64,000 nucleotides of DNA, taken from contig CALULH010000005.1 of assembly GCA_944321435.1 (NCBI GenBank), positions 108,923 to 172,922 on the forward strand. The letters are read 5' to 3'. This document shows, piece by piece, positions 16,299-24,793 of this stretch. The stretch's first letter is position 1; every line of letters starts with the position of its first letter. The notes under the pieces are model-generated. The model searched no databases and was not told where the DNA came from. It saw nothing but the letters and a program-made list of their open reading frames with translations. The stretch comes from an uncultured Coriobacteriaceae bacterium (lineage in GTDB: Bacteria > Actinomycetota > Coriobacteriia > Coriobacteriales > Coriobacteriaceae). The position numbers and the translations under genes are program-made.

Positions 16299-17630
16299 CT
16301 AATCCTCGGAGTTGTCGTCGGGCACGATGAGGTTCAGCACGAAGACCACGAGGAAGGCGACCATGAGCGAACTGCCTAGGATGTTCTGCGCAAGCTGGGG
16401 CATGAACTGCAGGATGCTCGGCACGGTCTCGATGCCCACGCCCAGTGCCAACGCAACGCCCACGATCATGCGGTTGCGGTAGTTGAGCGGCTGCTCGGAG
16501 ATCAGCTGGATGCCCGAAAGCGTAATGGCAGCGAAAACGGTCACGGTAGCGCCGCCGAGCACCGGCTGCGGGATGGTGGCCATGAGGGCCATGAGCTTGG
16601 GGCAGACGCCCGCCAGGAGCATGATGACGCCCACGATGGCGAACACGCGCTTGGCCACGACCTTGGTGGTGCAGATGAGGCCCACGTTCTGGCTGTAGGG
16701 GTCGGTGGGCAGGCCGCCGATGACCGCGCCGATCATGCCGCAGATGCTTTGGCCCTTGATGGCGCCGCCGAGCTCCTTGTCGGTGGCGTCGCGGCCGAAG
16801 CCGCCCATGGCGGTGGAGGACACGTCGCCGATGGTCTGGACGGCCTGGACCACGTACATGAGTATCATCATGATGATGGCGTCCAGATGGAACTCGAGCC
16901 CAAAGTGGAAGGGCAGCGGCACGGAGAAGAACGCCGCGTCAGCCACGTCGGAGAAGTCCACGATGCCGCCCATGACGAGCGCGATGGCGTAACCCACGAC
17001 GATGCCGACGATCATGCCGGAGACCTTGAGCAGGCCCTTGCCGAACAGGCTGCACGCCAAGGTGACCGCGAGCGTCACGATGGCCAGGATCCAGAACTGC
17101 GGGGCGCCGAACGTGCCCGCGGCCTGTGCGGCCGAGCCGCCGCCGAAGTAGTTGATGGCCGTCTCGTAAAGCGACAGGCCGATGGCCAAAACCACGGTGC
17201 CGCAGACGATGGGCGGGAAGAACTTGCGGATCCGCCCTAAGAACATGCCGATGAAGATGGATGCGAAACCCGCCACCAGCTGGGACCCGAAGATGGCCGC
17301 GATGCCGTACTGCGTGCCGATCATGGTGAGGATCGGCATGTAGGCGAACGCCACTCCCATGACGCTGGGAAGGCCCATGCCGAAGCCGAGCACCGGGAAC
17401 AGCTGCAGCAGCGTGGTAAGGCCGCCGATGATCATCGCGGCCTGCATGAGCAGGGTCTCGTCACCCGCAGAGAGCCCGCAGGTTCCCGCAATGAGCATGG
17501 GCGGGGTGATGTTGCCCACGAGCATTGCCAGGACATGCTGCATGGCCTGGGGGAACGCCTCCTTGAACGTGGGCTTGCCGTCCAGCTGGAACAGCGCACC
17601 CCTCTCCTCCGTCGCCGCTTTACCAGTCAT
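16299..17630 (-). CDS. NCS2 family xanthine/uracil permease 2
   Basis: 443 residues from ATG 17630, which has GGGAG just upstream; a longer frame to 17762 lacks a ribosome site. It shares with permease 1 an N-terminal ALFQLDGKPTFKEAFPQAMQ segment, the CGLSAGDETLLMQAAM region and the Q-N-x-G signature (DPYSQNVGLICTT), with about 12-14 hydrophobic segments. It follows selD by 234 bp on the same strand. Having two diverged NCS2 permeases in one Se-XDH locus suggests different purines (for example xanthine against urate or hypoxanthine), which is inference. Confidence 0.92.
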   Translation of the reverse strand: MTGKAATEERGALFQLDGKPTFKEAFPQAMQHVLAMLVGNITPPMLIAGTCGLSAGDETLLMQAAMIIGGLTTLLQLFPVLGFGMGLPSVMGVAFAYMPILTMIGTQYGIAAIFGSQLVAGFASIFIGMFLGRIRKFFPPIVCGTVVLAIGLSLYETAINYFGGGSAAQAAGTFGAPQFWILAIVTLAVTLACSLFGKGLLKVSGMIVGIVVGYAIALVMGGIVDFSDVADAAFFSVPLPFHFGLEFHLDAIIMMILMYVVQAVQTIGDVSSTAMGGFGRDATDKELGGAIKGQSICGMIGAVIGGLPTDPYSQNVGLICTTKVVAKRVFAIVGVIMLLAGVCPKLMALMATIPQPVLGGATVTVFAAITLSGIQLISEQPLNYRNRMIVGVALALGVGIETVPSILQFMPQLAQNILGSSLMVAFLVVFVLNLIVPDDNSED

Positions 17631-17864
17631 GTGTCTCCCCTCGTTTTCGTGGCGCGAGCGGACGGCCCGCGCGCCCGGCACCGGCCCGCTGCGCGCAACG
17701 CGGCAGCTCAGAACCGATTTCCCTATTGTACGGGGAACGCGCGCAGCAGGAAACCCGCGCACGCGGGGATGCGCGCGTCACCAAAAACGTAACCTGGGAG
17801 GGTGCGGGAAAGGCCCCGCGGATGCGCGGGAAAAGAGGCGCGGGGCAGGCGACGGGGAGCGCGG

Positions 17865-18935
17865 TCAGGCAACCAAGGTGATGCGCTTCTCGCCCGCACG
17901 GGCCTGATCGGCGCCGAACGGCAGCATGCGGCCCACCTGGCGGGCCGGCACGCCTTGGGCTACGAGCTCGGCCGTAAGCGCGTCGGCGTCATTCGGGTCC
18001 ACGGCGATCATGAGGCCACCGGAGGTCTGGGGATCGTAGAGCACGTCCTGCAGGGCAAGCGCGCAGGAGCCCGGATGCACGTGCGGCTCGGCGTAGCGGC
18101 GATTGCGGTAAACGGCGGCGGGAAGGACCCCCATGGCCGCCAAGTCGAGCACATCCGGCAGCAGGTCGAAGGCGCCCGGGTCGATCTCCGCGGCCAGGCC
18201 CGCGCCCTGGGCCATCTCCAGCACGTGGCCGAGCACGGCGAAGCCCGTGATATCAGTGCAGGCGTGGGTGCGATAGCGCAGCATGACCCGGCTGGCCGCG
18301 CGGTTGAGCTCGGTCATGGCGCGAACGGCCGACTGCTCGAGCTCCGCCGACGCAAGGCCGCCCTTCACCGCCGTGGCGGCGATGCCGATGCCGAGCGGCT
18401 TGGTGTAGACGAGCGCGTCGCCCGGGCGCGCGCCGTCGTTGCGCACGATGCGCGCCGGGTCCAACGTGCCGGTGACCGCCATGCCGTACTTGGGCTCGTC
18501 ATCGTAGATGCTGTGGCCGCCCGCCACCACGGCGCCGGCCTCGGCCGCCTTGTCGTAACCGCCGCGCAGGATGGCGCGCACGACGTCGGCGGGCATGTCC
18601 TCGGGCACGGCCATGACGTTCAGCGCCGTGACGGGTACCGCGCCCATGGCGTAGATGTCGGAGAGCGCGTTAGCGGCCGCCACCTGGCCGAAAACGAACG
18701 GGTCGTCAACCATGGGCGGGAAGAAGTCCACGGTCTGGACGATGGCCAGGTCGTCGCGCAGGCGGTACACGGCGGCGTCGTCGGCATGGTCGAAGCCGAC
18801 GATAAGGTTGGGATCGCGTTGAACGGCAAAGCCCTCGAAGAGCTCGGCGAGCTGCCCGGCCCCCACCTTGGCGCCGCAACCCGCGCATTCGGCGAGCTTA
18901 GTGAGCCTTACGTCCTGCCGCTTGTCCGTTGCCAT
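17865..18935 (-). CDS. selD: Selenide, water dikinase
   Basis: 356 residues from ATG 18935 (GGGGAGG upstream). The active-site motif CAGCGAKVGAG supplies Cys20 and Lys23, equivalent to Cys17/Lys20 of E. coli SelD, so this is the cysteine rather than the selenocysteine form. ATP-binding features follow: DDAAVY, TVDFFPPMVDDP, VAGGHSIYDDEP and TDITGFAVLGH. SelD makes selenophosphate from selenide and ATP. In this context it probably feeds the labile selenium cofactor of xanthine dehydrogenase. No selA, selB or selC is visible in the window, consistent with but not proof of an 'orphan' SelD. A GC-rich stem-prone stretch lies between it and permease 2. Confidence 0.96.
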   Translation of the reverse strand: MATDKRQDVRLTKLAECAGCGAKVGAGQLAELFEGFAVQRDPNLIVGFDHADDAAVYRLRDDLAIVQTVDFFPPMVDDPFVFGQVAAANALSDIYAMGAVPVTALNVMAVPEDMPADVVRAILRGGYDKAAEAGAVVAGGHSIYDDEPKYGMAVTGTLDPARIVRNDGARPGDALVYTKPLGIGIAATAVKGGLASAELEQSAVRAMTELNRAASRVMLRYRTHACTDITGFAVLGHVLEMAQGAGLAAEIDPGAFDLLPDVLDLAAMGVLPAAVYRNRRYAEPHVHPGSCALALQDVLYDPQTSGGLMIAVDPNDADALTAELVAQGVPARQVGRMLPFGADQARAGEKRITLVA

Positions 18936-19371
18936 GGCGCCTCCCCTGCCGCACGGTCCCGCAGCCCGCATTCCGCGCGTTGCGGTCGGCGGGCCGTCCT
19001 CGACAGTATGCCACGTGGCCGGGCGACGCAGGGGGCGAATATCGGTGGGCCCATGGGTCCCATCCCACCGGACGCACCGCGCGGGCCAACAGCGGCACGG
19101 GCGGTGATACCCCTCTGTGCAAATAATCAAGCTATGAACGATTGGAGCCTTGGGGACAGATGCGCTCCTGGTGATACGTGCATACGCACGCCTCTTTTCC
19201 CAGTTGGCAAAGAATGCTCATGCATAAAATCCGACCCGAAATATGATGTTTACAACGCATCATATTAACGAATCGTTCATAGCTCGAATATTTGCACAAG
19301 CGCAGCCCGCCAACAGTAGCGCCGGCTTCAGCGCAGTCCCTGCCGGCGCCGCAGGCCTGCGGATCGCAACC
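18936..19371 (-). promoter_or_regulatory. Promoter region of the selD-permease unit
   Basis: 436 bp without a gene. Its distal half (about 19100-19300) is AT-rich and holds a perfect 9-bp dyad. No tRNA or riboswitch was recognised. The DUF3343 gene ends at its far edge, so it may also hold that operon's terminator, which I could not identify. Confidence 0.4.
19240..19266. promoter_or_regulatory. Perfect 9-bp inverted repeat, candidate operator upstream of selD
   Basis: AATATGATG and CATCATATT flank a 9-bp centre, about 305 bp upstream of selD. The even spacing and AT-richness suit a dimeric repressor or activator site; the cognate regulator is not in the window. Confidence 0.5.
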
Positions 19372-19641
19372 TTACAGCACAAGCTCCGTCAGCGCCGCAG
19401 GGGTCACGGAGCCGTCAAGCGCGGCCAGGAATGCCTGGCGCGCTGCGCTATCCGCGGGCATGGACCAGGCCAGGCCGCAGTCGGCGTTGATCTGCGTGGG
19501 CAGCGGGATGATGCGCCCGGGCACGCCCGCCGCGCGGCAGAGGCGCTCGGCCGCCAGCGCATCGAACGTGCTGTTGAAGCTCGCCACCAGCCGCCGGCCG
19601 CGCCCGCGCGGCGCGCCGGCGCCGCCTCCTTTGCCCTCCAT
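19372..19641 (-). CDS. DUF3343 putative Se/S carrier-like protein
   Basis: 89 residues when begun at ATG 19641; an upstream in-frame extension would run into the MFS gene. After a Gly/Arg-rich start, residues 18-62 carry the family pattern: FNSTFDALAAERLCRAAGVPGRIIPLP followed by ADCGLAW with Cys55. DUF3343 proteins are short, single-domain and recurrent neighbours of YedF, the EF2568-type aminotransferase and SelD, which led to the proposal that they carry selenium or sulfur. The gene begins 11 bp after the MFS stop and ends the yedF operon. Confidence 0.85.
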   Translation of the reverse strand: MEGKGGGAGAPRGRGRRLVASFNSTFDALAAERLCRAAGVPGRIIPLPTQINADCGLAWSMPADSAARQAFLAALDGSVTPAALTELVL

Positions 19642-19652
19642 ACCGCGCCCCC

Positions 19653-20816
19653 TTACGCGCGTGCCTTGAGCGCGCGGTTGACGCGCTCCGCCGCAACCAC
19701 CATGATCACCAGCAGGATCCCCAGGTAAAACGGGTACAGCCACGCGCCCACGTACTGTGCCAGTACGCCGAAGAAAGGCGACAGCGCCAAAGGCCCGATA
19801 TAGGCGAAGGCCATCTGCATGCCCGTGAGCTCAAGCGCCACGTCCTCGCCGAAGCGCGCCGGCGTGGCGTGAATGACCGCGGGGTAGATGGGCGCGCAGC
19901 CCACGCCGATCAGCACCAATCCCGGCAGCAGCGCGGCGTTGCCCGCGGGCAGCAGCACGAGGACCACCCCCACAGCGGCCAGCACCTGCCCCAGGCGGAT
20001 CATATCGCGGTCGCCCACCCTCATGGTGACAAACCCGCTCACCGCGCGCCCCAGCGTAATGCCCACGTAAAACAGCGAGGCCCAACTGGCGGCCGTGGCC
20101 GCATCGATGCCGCGCGCCTGCACGCAATAGGTGGCCGCCCATGTGCCGCACGTGGTCTCGAGCGCGTTGTAGCAGAAGAAGCAGACGAGCACCGCCAACA
20201 CGCCGCGCATGCGCAAAAGCTCGCGGCGCGAACGCCGGGCGGGGTGCCTCTCCTCGGCATGGTGCAGCACGCGCCTCTCCCTCCACAGCGGCAGCGACAG
20301 CGTGAGCACCACGGCGATCGCCGCCTGCACCGCGCCAAGCGCCAAGAAGCCCGCGCCCCACGTCCAGCCGTTGATGCACGCCGCCATGATCATGGGGCCG
20401 CCGCTGGCGCCGATGCCCCACATGCAGTGCAACCAGCTCATGTGCTGCGATTTGTAATGCAGCGCCACGTACGCGTTGAGCGCGGCGTCGACCGCGCCGG
20501 CCCCGATGCCGTACGGGACGGCCCACAGGCAGAGCTGCCAGAAAGCGTCGGATGCCGAGAAGCCCAGCAGCGCGGCCGCCGTGAGCACCACGCTCGCCAC
20601 GGTCACCTTGCCGGTCCCGAACCGCTCCACCACCCGCACCGACATGAGGCTCGAAAGGATGGTGCCCGCCGTGATGATGATGGTGACGCCGCCGACCCAC
20701 GACGTGCCGGCGCCCAGATCGGGCGCCATGGTGGGCCACGCCGACCCGATGGCCGAGTCGGGCAAACCCAGGCTGATGAAGGCCAGGTAGATGATGGGAA
20801 GCAAACCGGCAGGCAT
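19653..20816 (-). CDS. MFS transporter embedded in the selenium-cofactor operon
   Basis: 387 residues with about 12 hydrophobic helices in two halves, linked by a basic loop (about 190-205, ERHPARRSRRELLRM). The inter-TM2-3 motif MSVRVVERFGTGKV and later FVTMRVGDRDM are MFS-type loops. The N-terminal LPIIYLAFISLGLPDSAIGS resembles the FucP/sugar-efflux-like group. Substrate is unknown. The surprise is position: between the aminotransferase V and DUF3343 genes, where other organisms carry the YedE transporter. It may therefore move a selenium or sulfur compound or a purine (inference only). Confidence 0.85.
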   Translation of the reverse strand: MPAGLLPIIYLAFISLGLPDSAIGSAWPTMAPDLGAGTSWVGGVTIIITAGTILSSLMSVRVVERFGTGKVTVASVVLTAAALLGFSASDAFWQLCLWAVPYGIGAGAVDAALNAYVALHYKSQHMSWLHCMWGIGASGGPMIMAACINGWTWGAGFLALGAVQAAIAVVLTLSLPLWRERRVLHHAEERHPARRSRRELLRMRGVLAVLVCFFCYNALETTCGTWAATYCVQARGIDAATAASWASLFYVGITLGRAVSGFVTMRVGDRDMIRLGQVLAAVGVVLVLLPAGNAALLPGLVLIGVGCAPIYPAVIHATPARFGEDVALELTGMQMAFAYIGPLALSPFFGVLAQYVGAWLYPFYLGILLVIMVVAAERVNRALKARA

Positions 20817-20995
20817 ACGCGCTCCTTGCGGTTGTGGTTGGGGTAGACGCCGCGCCCGGAACGGGCGCAGACGTCAGAATTGTACCGGCTTCCCCGTGCC
20901 GTCGGACGAGAAGATCGGCCTCGCCGTGCGGGCGCGCCGGATTTGCCATACGGGGGCGAGAAAGGCGAGCGGGCCGCCCCGCGCCGGCGCCCTCC

Positions 20996-22141
20996 CTACT
21001 GCGCGCCGCGCGCGATCTCCGCCAGCGCCGCGACGGCCGCGTCCACCTCGGCCTCCGTGGTGTAGTAGCCGAACGAGAAGCGCACGGCCCCCTGCCCGCG
21101 CGTGCCCAGGGCCCCATGCGCGCGCGGCGCGCAGTGCAGACCGGCCCTCGTGGCGATGCCGTACGTATGCGCCAGCTCGTCGGCCACGCGCGCGGAGTCA
21201 AGGTCTCCCACGTTGAGCGCAACGGTGGCCACATGGTCCATGCCGTCGCCCTCGCCGTAGAGCATGACGCCCGGCAGGTCGCGCACCGCCGCCGCAAAGC
21301 GCCGGCGCAGGGCGGCATCATGCGCGCGGATCCTCTCGACCCCCGCCTCCGCCACGAAGCGCGCCGCCGCGCCCAGGCCGGCAATGCCCGGGGTGTTGAG
21401 CGTGCCCGCCTCCAGATGCTCCGGATAGCCGGCGGGCTGATGCGGCAGCGCGCTCTGAACCCCCGTGCCGCCGTGCAGCAGGGGGCGCACCTCGACCCCC
21501 GGCGCCACCAGCAGGCCTCCCGTGCCCTGCGGGCCCATGAGCGCCTTGTGCCCCGTGAAGGCGAGAAGGTCCGCCCCCAGCTCCGCCATCCCCACCGGCC
21601 AGGCGCCCGCCGTCTGCGCGGCATCCACCAGCACGAGCGCGCCCCGCGCATGGGCCAGCGCCGCCACCTGCGCGACCGGGAGCACCGATCCCGTGAGGTT
21701 GGACGCATGGGAGATCACGACCAGGTGCGTGCCCGGCGCAACGAGGCGGTCGAAATCCTCCATCGCCACCGAGCCCGACGGGGCCACGGGCACGTAATCC
21801 ACCCGCACGCCCCGCTCCGCCGCGAGGAGGCTGAGCGGGCGCAGCACCGAGTTGTGCTCGTAGGCGGTGGCGACCACGCGATCACCCGGACGCACGGTGC
21901 CGAAGATGGCCGTGTTGAGCGCCAGCGTGGCGTTGGCCGTGAAGACCACGCGCTCGGGCCGGTTAAAGCCGAAGAGCTCCGCCAGCGCAAAGCGCGCCTC
22001 CATCACCAGGCGGGCGGCGGCCAGGTCGTCCTCGGCCGCCCCGCGCGACGAGCTGCCCGCGCCCGCAAGCGCCGCGGCTACCGCCTGCGCCACGCACGGC
22101 GGCTTGCGCACCGTGGTGGCGGCGTTGTTGAGGTAGATCAT
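20996..22141 (-). CDS. Aminotransferase class V, cysteine desulfurase-like (EF2568/TIGR01977 type)
   Basis: 381 residues with the N-terminal MIYLNNAATT, the PLP lysine in FTGHKALMGPQGTGG (Lys199), the PLP-aspartate segment VLVDAAQTAG (about 171-178) and the reactive cysteine in GLHCAPRAH (Cys337). This subgroup co-occurs with yedF, DUF3343 and selD in selenium-dependent molybdenum hydroxylase genomes. It probably mobilises selenium from selenocysteine or sulfur from cysteine. It follows yedF by 99 bp and precedes the MFS gene by 179 bp. Confidence 0.92.
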   Translation of the reverse strand: MIYLNNAATTVRKPPCVAQAVAAALAGAGSSSRGAAEDDLAAARLVMEARFALAELFGFNRPERVVFTANATLALNTAIFGTVRPGDRVVATAYEHNSVLRPLSLLAAERGVRVDYVPVAPSGSVAMEDFDRLVAPGTHLVVISHASNLTGSVLPVAQVAALAHARGALVLVDAAQTAGAWPVGMAELGADLLAFTGHKALMGPQGTGGLLVAPGVEVRPLLHGGTGVQSALPHQPAGYPEHLEAGTLNTPGIAGLGAAARFVAEAGVERIRAHDAALRRRFAAAVRDLPGVMLYGEGDGMDHVATVALNVGDLDSARVADELAHTYGIATRAGLHCAPRAHGALGTRGQGAVRFSFGYYTTEAEVDAAVAALAEIARGAQ

Positions 22142-22240
22142 GCCACCGCCCCTCTCGCCCGCCCCGCCAAAACGGGGCGGGGCCGTTCCCTCCCGCCATC
22201 CTCGCGCGAAGCGCGGCGCGGGCGTCCCGTTCGCCTCCCG

Positions 22241-22954
22241 CTACAGCGTGACGACCTTGCCGGGCTCCATCAGGGCCTCGGTGATGAGGTAGAGGTTGGT
22301 GACGCCGCCCACGGCGAGCCTCTCCTTTATGCCGAGGTAATCCAAGCAGGTGCCGCAGGTGAGGATCTCGGTGCCGCGGCGCTCGAGCTCGCGGATGTCC
22401 TCGAGCGCGTCGGATCCCTCGCTGGTGAGGTAGGCGCCGCTGTTGAAGAAGATGATCCGGCGCGGGACCTCGTCGCGCTGGGACAGCGCGTAGAGCACGC
22501 CCTTCATGAGGACGGCGCCCAGCTCGTCGTTGCCGCGGCCCAGCACGTTGCGGCCGACAACCACCGTGGGCGGCAGCTCGGAGGGCAGGGCCTCCGTGCC
22601 GGCCGGCGCGGGGCAGGCGATGCCCGCGGGCAGGACGTCGCCGTCCGCCACGGCATCGCCGAGGGCAGGCGCCGAGGCGCCCGCCGCAGATGCGGGGCCT
22701 TCCGCCGCTGCGGCATCCGGCGGAAACGCAACGCGCCAGAAGCCCGCCTCGTCGGTCACCGCCGCCGTCACGCCGCGGCTGGCCGCCAGGCGCCCCAGGT
22801 TCTCCACCGCCACCCGCTCGTCAACCAGCACCTCGAGCTCCTCGGCGGCGCCGGCCCCGCCGTCCGCCGCGTTCTTCTCGCCCAGCTGCCGCAGCGCCTT
22901 GATGGCCATCACCACCGGCTGCGGGCAGGTCTTGCCGCGCGCGTCTATCTGCAT
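22241..22954 (-). CDS. yedF: YedF-type selenium metabolism protein (TusA-like plus DsrE-like)
   Basis: 237 residues from ATG 22954 with AAGGAGGAACCC upstream; the much longer open frame to 23881 has no ribosome site and overlaps the divergent sigma-factor gene. Residues 1-75 are a TusA/SirA-like domain with CPQP (Cys10). A Pro/Ala-rich linker (about 85-125) follows. The C-terminal DsrE-like domain contains FFNSGAYLTSEGSDAL and a Cys pair in ILTCGTCLDYLGI. The domain order fits TIGR03527, the YedF family limited to selenium-using genomes. It heads the maturation operon and is divergently transcribed from an ECF sigma gene. Confidence 0.94.
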   Translation of the reverse strand: MQIDARGKTCPQPVVMAIKALRQLGEKNAADGGAGAAEELEVLVDERVAVENLGRLAASRGVTAAVTDEAGFWRVAFPPDAAAAEGPASAAGASAPALGDAVADGDVLPAGIACPAPAGTEALPSELPPTVVVGRNVLGRGNDELGAVLMKGVLYALSQRDEVPRRIIFFNSGAYLTSEGSDALEDIRELERRGTEILTCGTCLDYLGIKERLAVGGVTNLYLITEALMEPGKVVTL

Positions 22955-23167
22955 GGGTTCCTCCTTGCCTTGCGTACGTCCCACAAGAGCAAAGGTACCA
23001 TGCCGCGCGGGCATGCCAGCCGCGGCGCCCTGGGATTTCCGCAGGCGTTCCGCACCCCTGAAACCAGCCAGCGGGGCCGTCGTAACCAATTCATAAGAAT
23101 AATCTGGCCCACAGCCGCTCGCCTCAGGGCGGATCCTCGTTTTAGTAGATGAAGAGGAGGTGAGGCG

Positions 23168-23809
23168 ATGGGGCTGTTTTGGATGACACCGCGGCACGCA
23201 GCGGAGAACCGGGATGCAGCGCGAACGGACGAGAAGGGCAAGGTGGCGCTGGCCTCCGGAGGTTACGACACGGCCGGGCGCGATGGGCGGCGGAAGCGGA
23301 CCCCGGAGGCGCGGGCGGGCGGCGGGCGGCGCGCGGACGCGCTCGGGGTGGTGGACGCCTGCTACGCCGACGTGCTGGCGTACTGCGCGCGGCGGCTCCC
23401 CACGCGCGAGGACGCGCAGGACGCGGCGCAGGAGACCTTCCTGCGCTACACCCGCGCGGTTGCGGCGGGCACGTACCGCGGGCGCGGCAGCGCGCGTGCC
23501 TACGTAATCGGCATAGCGCGCAACGTCTGCGTCGACGCCGCGCGGCGGGCAAGCACGCGCCCGGTGGAGCCGTTGGAAGCGGATGTTCCCGCGGCAGACG
23601 ACGGATCCGCCGCAGCCGACTTCGGCCTGCTCATCGCCTCGCTCCCGCCCGAGCTGCAGGAGGTTTTGGAGCTCCGGTTCGATCAGAACCTGGGCGTGGC
23701 CGAGGCCGCCCGCGTGCTCGGCATATCCCGCTTTGCCTGCGCCCGGCGCATCCGCCGCGCGCTCAGGCTGCTCAAGGAGAGTTTGGAGGCAGACGATGGG
23801 AAGATCTAA
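23168..23809 (+). CDS. ECF-type RNA polymerase sigma factor
   Basis: 213 residues. Region 2 (about 62-125) contains DVLAYCARRLPTREDAQDAAQETFLRY, and region 4 (about 155-205) contains LPPELQEVLELRFDQNLGVAEAARVLGIS. The first 55 residues are basic and probably disordered. A strong GAGGAGGTGAGG site precedes ATG 23168. The stop overlaps the start of the next gene by 14 bp, so translation of sigma factor and membrane protein is coupled, as is common for sigma/anti-sigma pairs. The sigma factor likely controls this operon, including the ABC transporter. Confidence 0.92.
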   Translation: MGLFWMTPRHAAENRDAARTDEKGKVALASGGYDTAGRDGRRKRTPEARAGGGRRADALGVVDACYADVLAYCARRLPTREDAQDAAQETFLRYTRAVAAGTYRGRGSARAYVIGIARNVCVDAARRASTRPVEPLEADVPAADDGSAAADFGLLIASLPPELQEVLELRFDQNLGVAEAARVLGISRFACARRIRRALRLLKESLEADDGKI

Positions 23810-24722
23810 CCCGTGGGGCGAGAAGCGCCCCGCCTCACCGCGGGCAGCGGAAAAGCGGTGCCCATCCGCCACGCCGGGCACCGACGCCGCGCCGGGCGCG
23901 TGCGGCAGCGGCGGGCGGCCCCAGCCGAAACCGCCGCTGAGGGCGAGGGAGCTTGAGGAGCGCCTGCGCGCGTACTACCGCGCAGAGCGGCCAGAAGCGT
24001 CACCGCATGCAAAAGACCAGGTAAAGACTGCCGTTCTGTATGTTCTCGCAGATGAGGGGGCGCCGGCGGCACCCGGGATCCTCTCCTTCGTCGCCGGGCA
24101 GGCGCGGTTCATCCGCCCGACCACCTGGGCGGCGCAGGCGGCGCTTCTCGCCCTGGCGGCGCTCAGCTGCCTGCTGGAAGGCGCCTTGGCGGACGGGTCA
24201 GCGCTCGCCCCGGGCGCGTGCCTTTTCGGCGGCCTGAGCGCACTCGCCGCCATCCCGGACCTCACGGCCGCCAAGGCCTGCCGCATGGCCGAACTCGAGT
24301 ACAGCTGCCGCTTCAACGGCGTGGCCGCCTCCTTTGCCCGCCTGGCGGTGCTGGGCGCCGCGGGCGCCGTCGCCCTCGCGGCGGCAACGGCCATGGCGCC
24401 GCACCTCGCCCGCTGCAGCGCCGCCGCCTTTGCGCTGCGCGCCTGCGCACCGTACTTCCTGGCGCTCGCCGGCGCGCTGCGGCTGGCGCGGCGGGCCCGG
24501 GCCGAAAACGCCCTCCCGCTCGGCCTTGCCTGGGCCGCCTTCGTGGCCGCGGGGGCCGCGTTTGCCTGTTGGCGATGGCCGGTCCTCTACGGCACTGCCT
24601 CGCTGGGAGCCTGGGCGGGCGTCGCAGGCGCGGCGCTTGCCTGGTGCGCCGTAGAGGCCCGTCGCTGGCTCGCCGCCATTGACGGGGGCCTGGACGTGCT
24701 TATCCCCGCCGCAGAAGCCTAA
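23796..24722 (+). CDS. Membrane protein coupled to the ECF sigma factor (possible anti-sigma factor)
   Basis: 308 residues from ATG 23796 (TTGGAGGCAGACG upstream). The N-terminal about 100 residues are cytosolic and include a charged helix (RARELEERLRAYYRAERPEASP) typical of the start of membrane-bound sigma regulators. The remaining 200 residues contain about six hydrophobic segments rich in Ala/Leu/Gly. No zinc-binding HxxxCxxC anti-sigma motif is present, so the anti-sigma role rests on gene order. The overlap with the sigma gene and the ABC transporter downstream make one operon. Confidence 0.75.
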   Translation: MGRSNPWGEKRPASPRAAEKRCPSATPGTDAAPGACGSGGRPQPKPPLRARELEERLRAYYRAERPEASPHAKDQVKTAVLYVLADEGAPAAPGILSFVAGQARFIRPTTWAAQAALLALAALSCLLEGALADGSALAPGACLFGGLSALAAIPDLTAAKACRMAELEYSCRFNGVAASFARLAVLGAAGAVALAAATAMAPHLARCSAAAFALRACAPYFLALAGALRLARRARAENALPLGLAWAAFVAAGAAFACWRWPVLYGTASLGAWAGVAGAALAWCAVEARRWLAAIDGGLDVLIPAAEA

Positions 24723-24793
24723 GGAAACGCCGCGCCGGAACCCCGTTCCGGGGCGATCGGCGCCATCGAACGAACACCGCTGAAAGGAGCATC

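Noticed and set aside
17631..17864. Promoter with TACAAT for permease 2
   Set aside because: A -10-like hexamer is present near 17726, but no acceptable -35 at 16-18 bp; left out as a feature.
22955..23881. Upstream extension of the yedF frame to a 546-residue protein
   Set aside because: The extension is low-complexity, overlaps the divergent sigma-factor gene, and the strong ribosome site belongs to the ATG at 22954.
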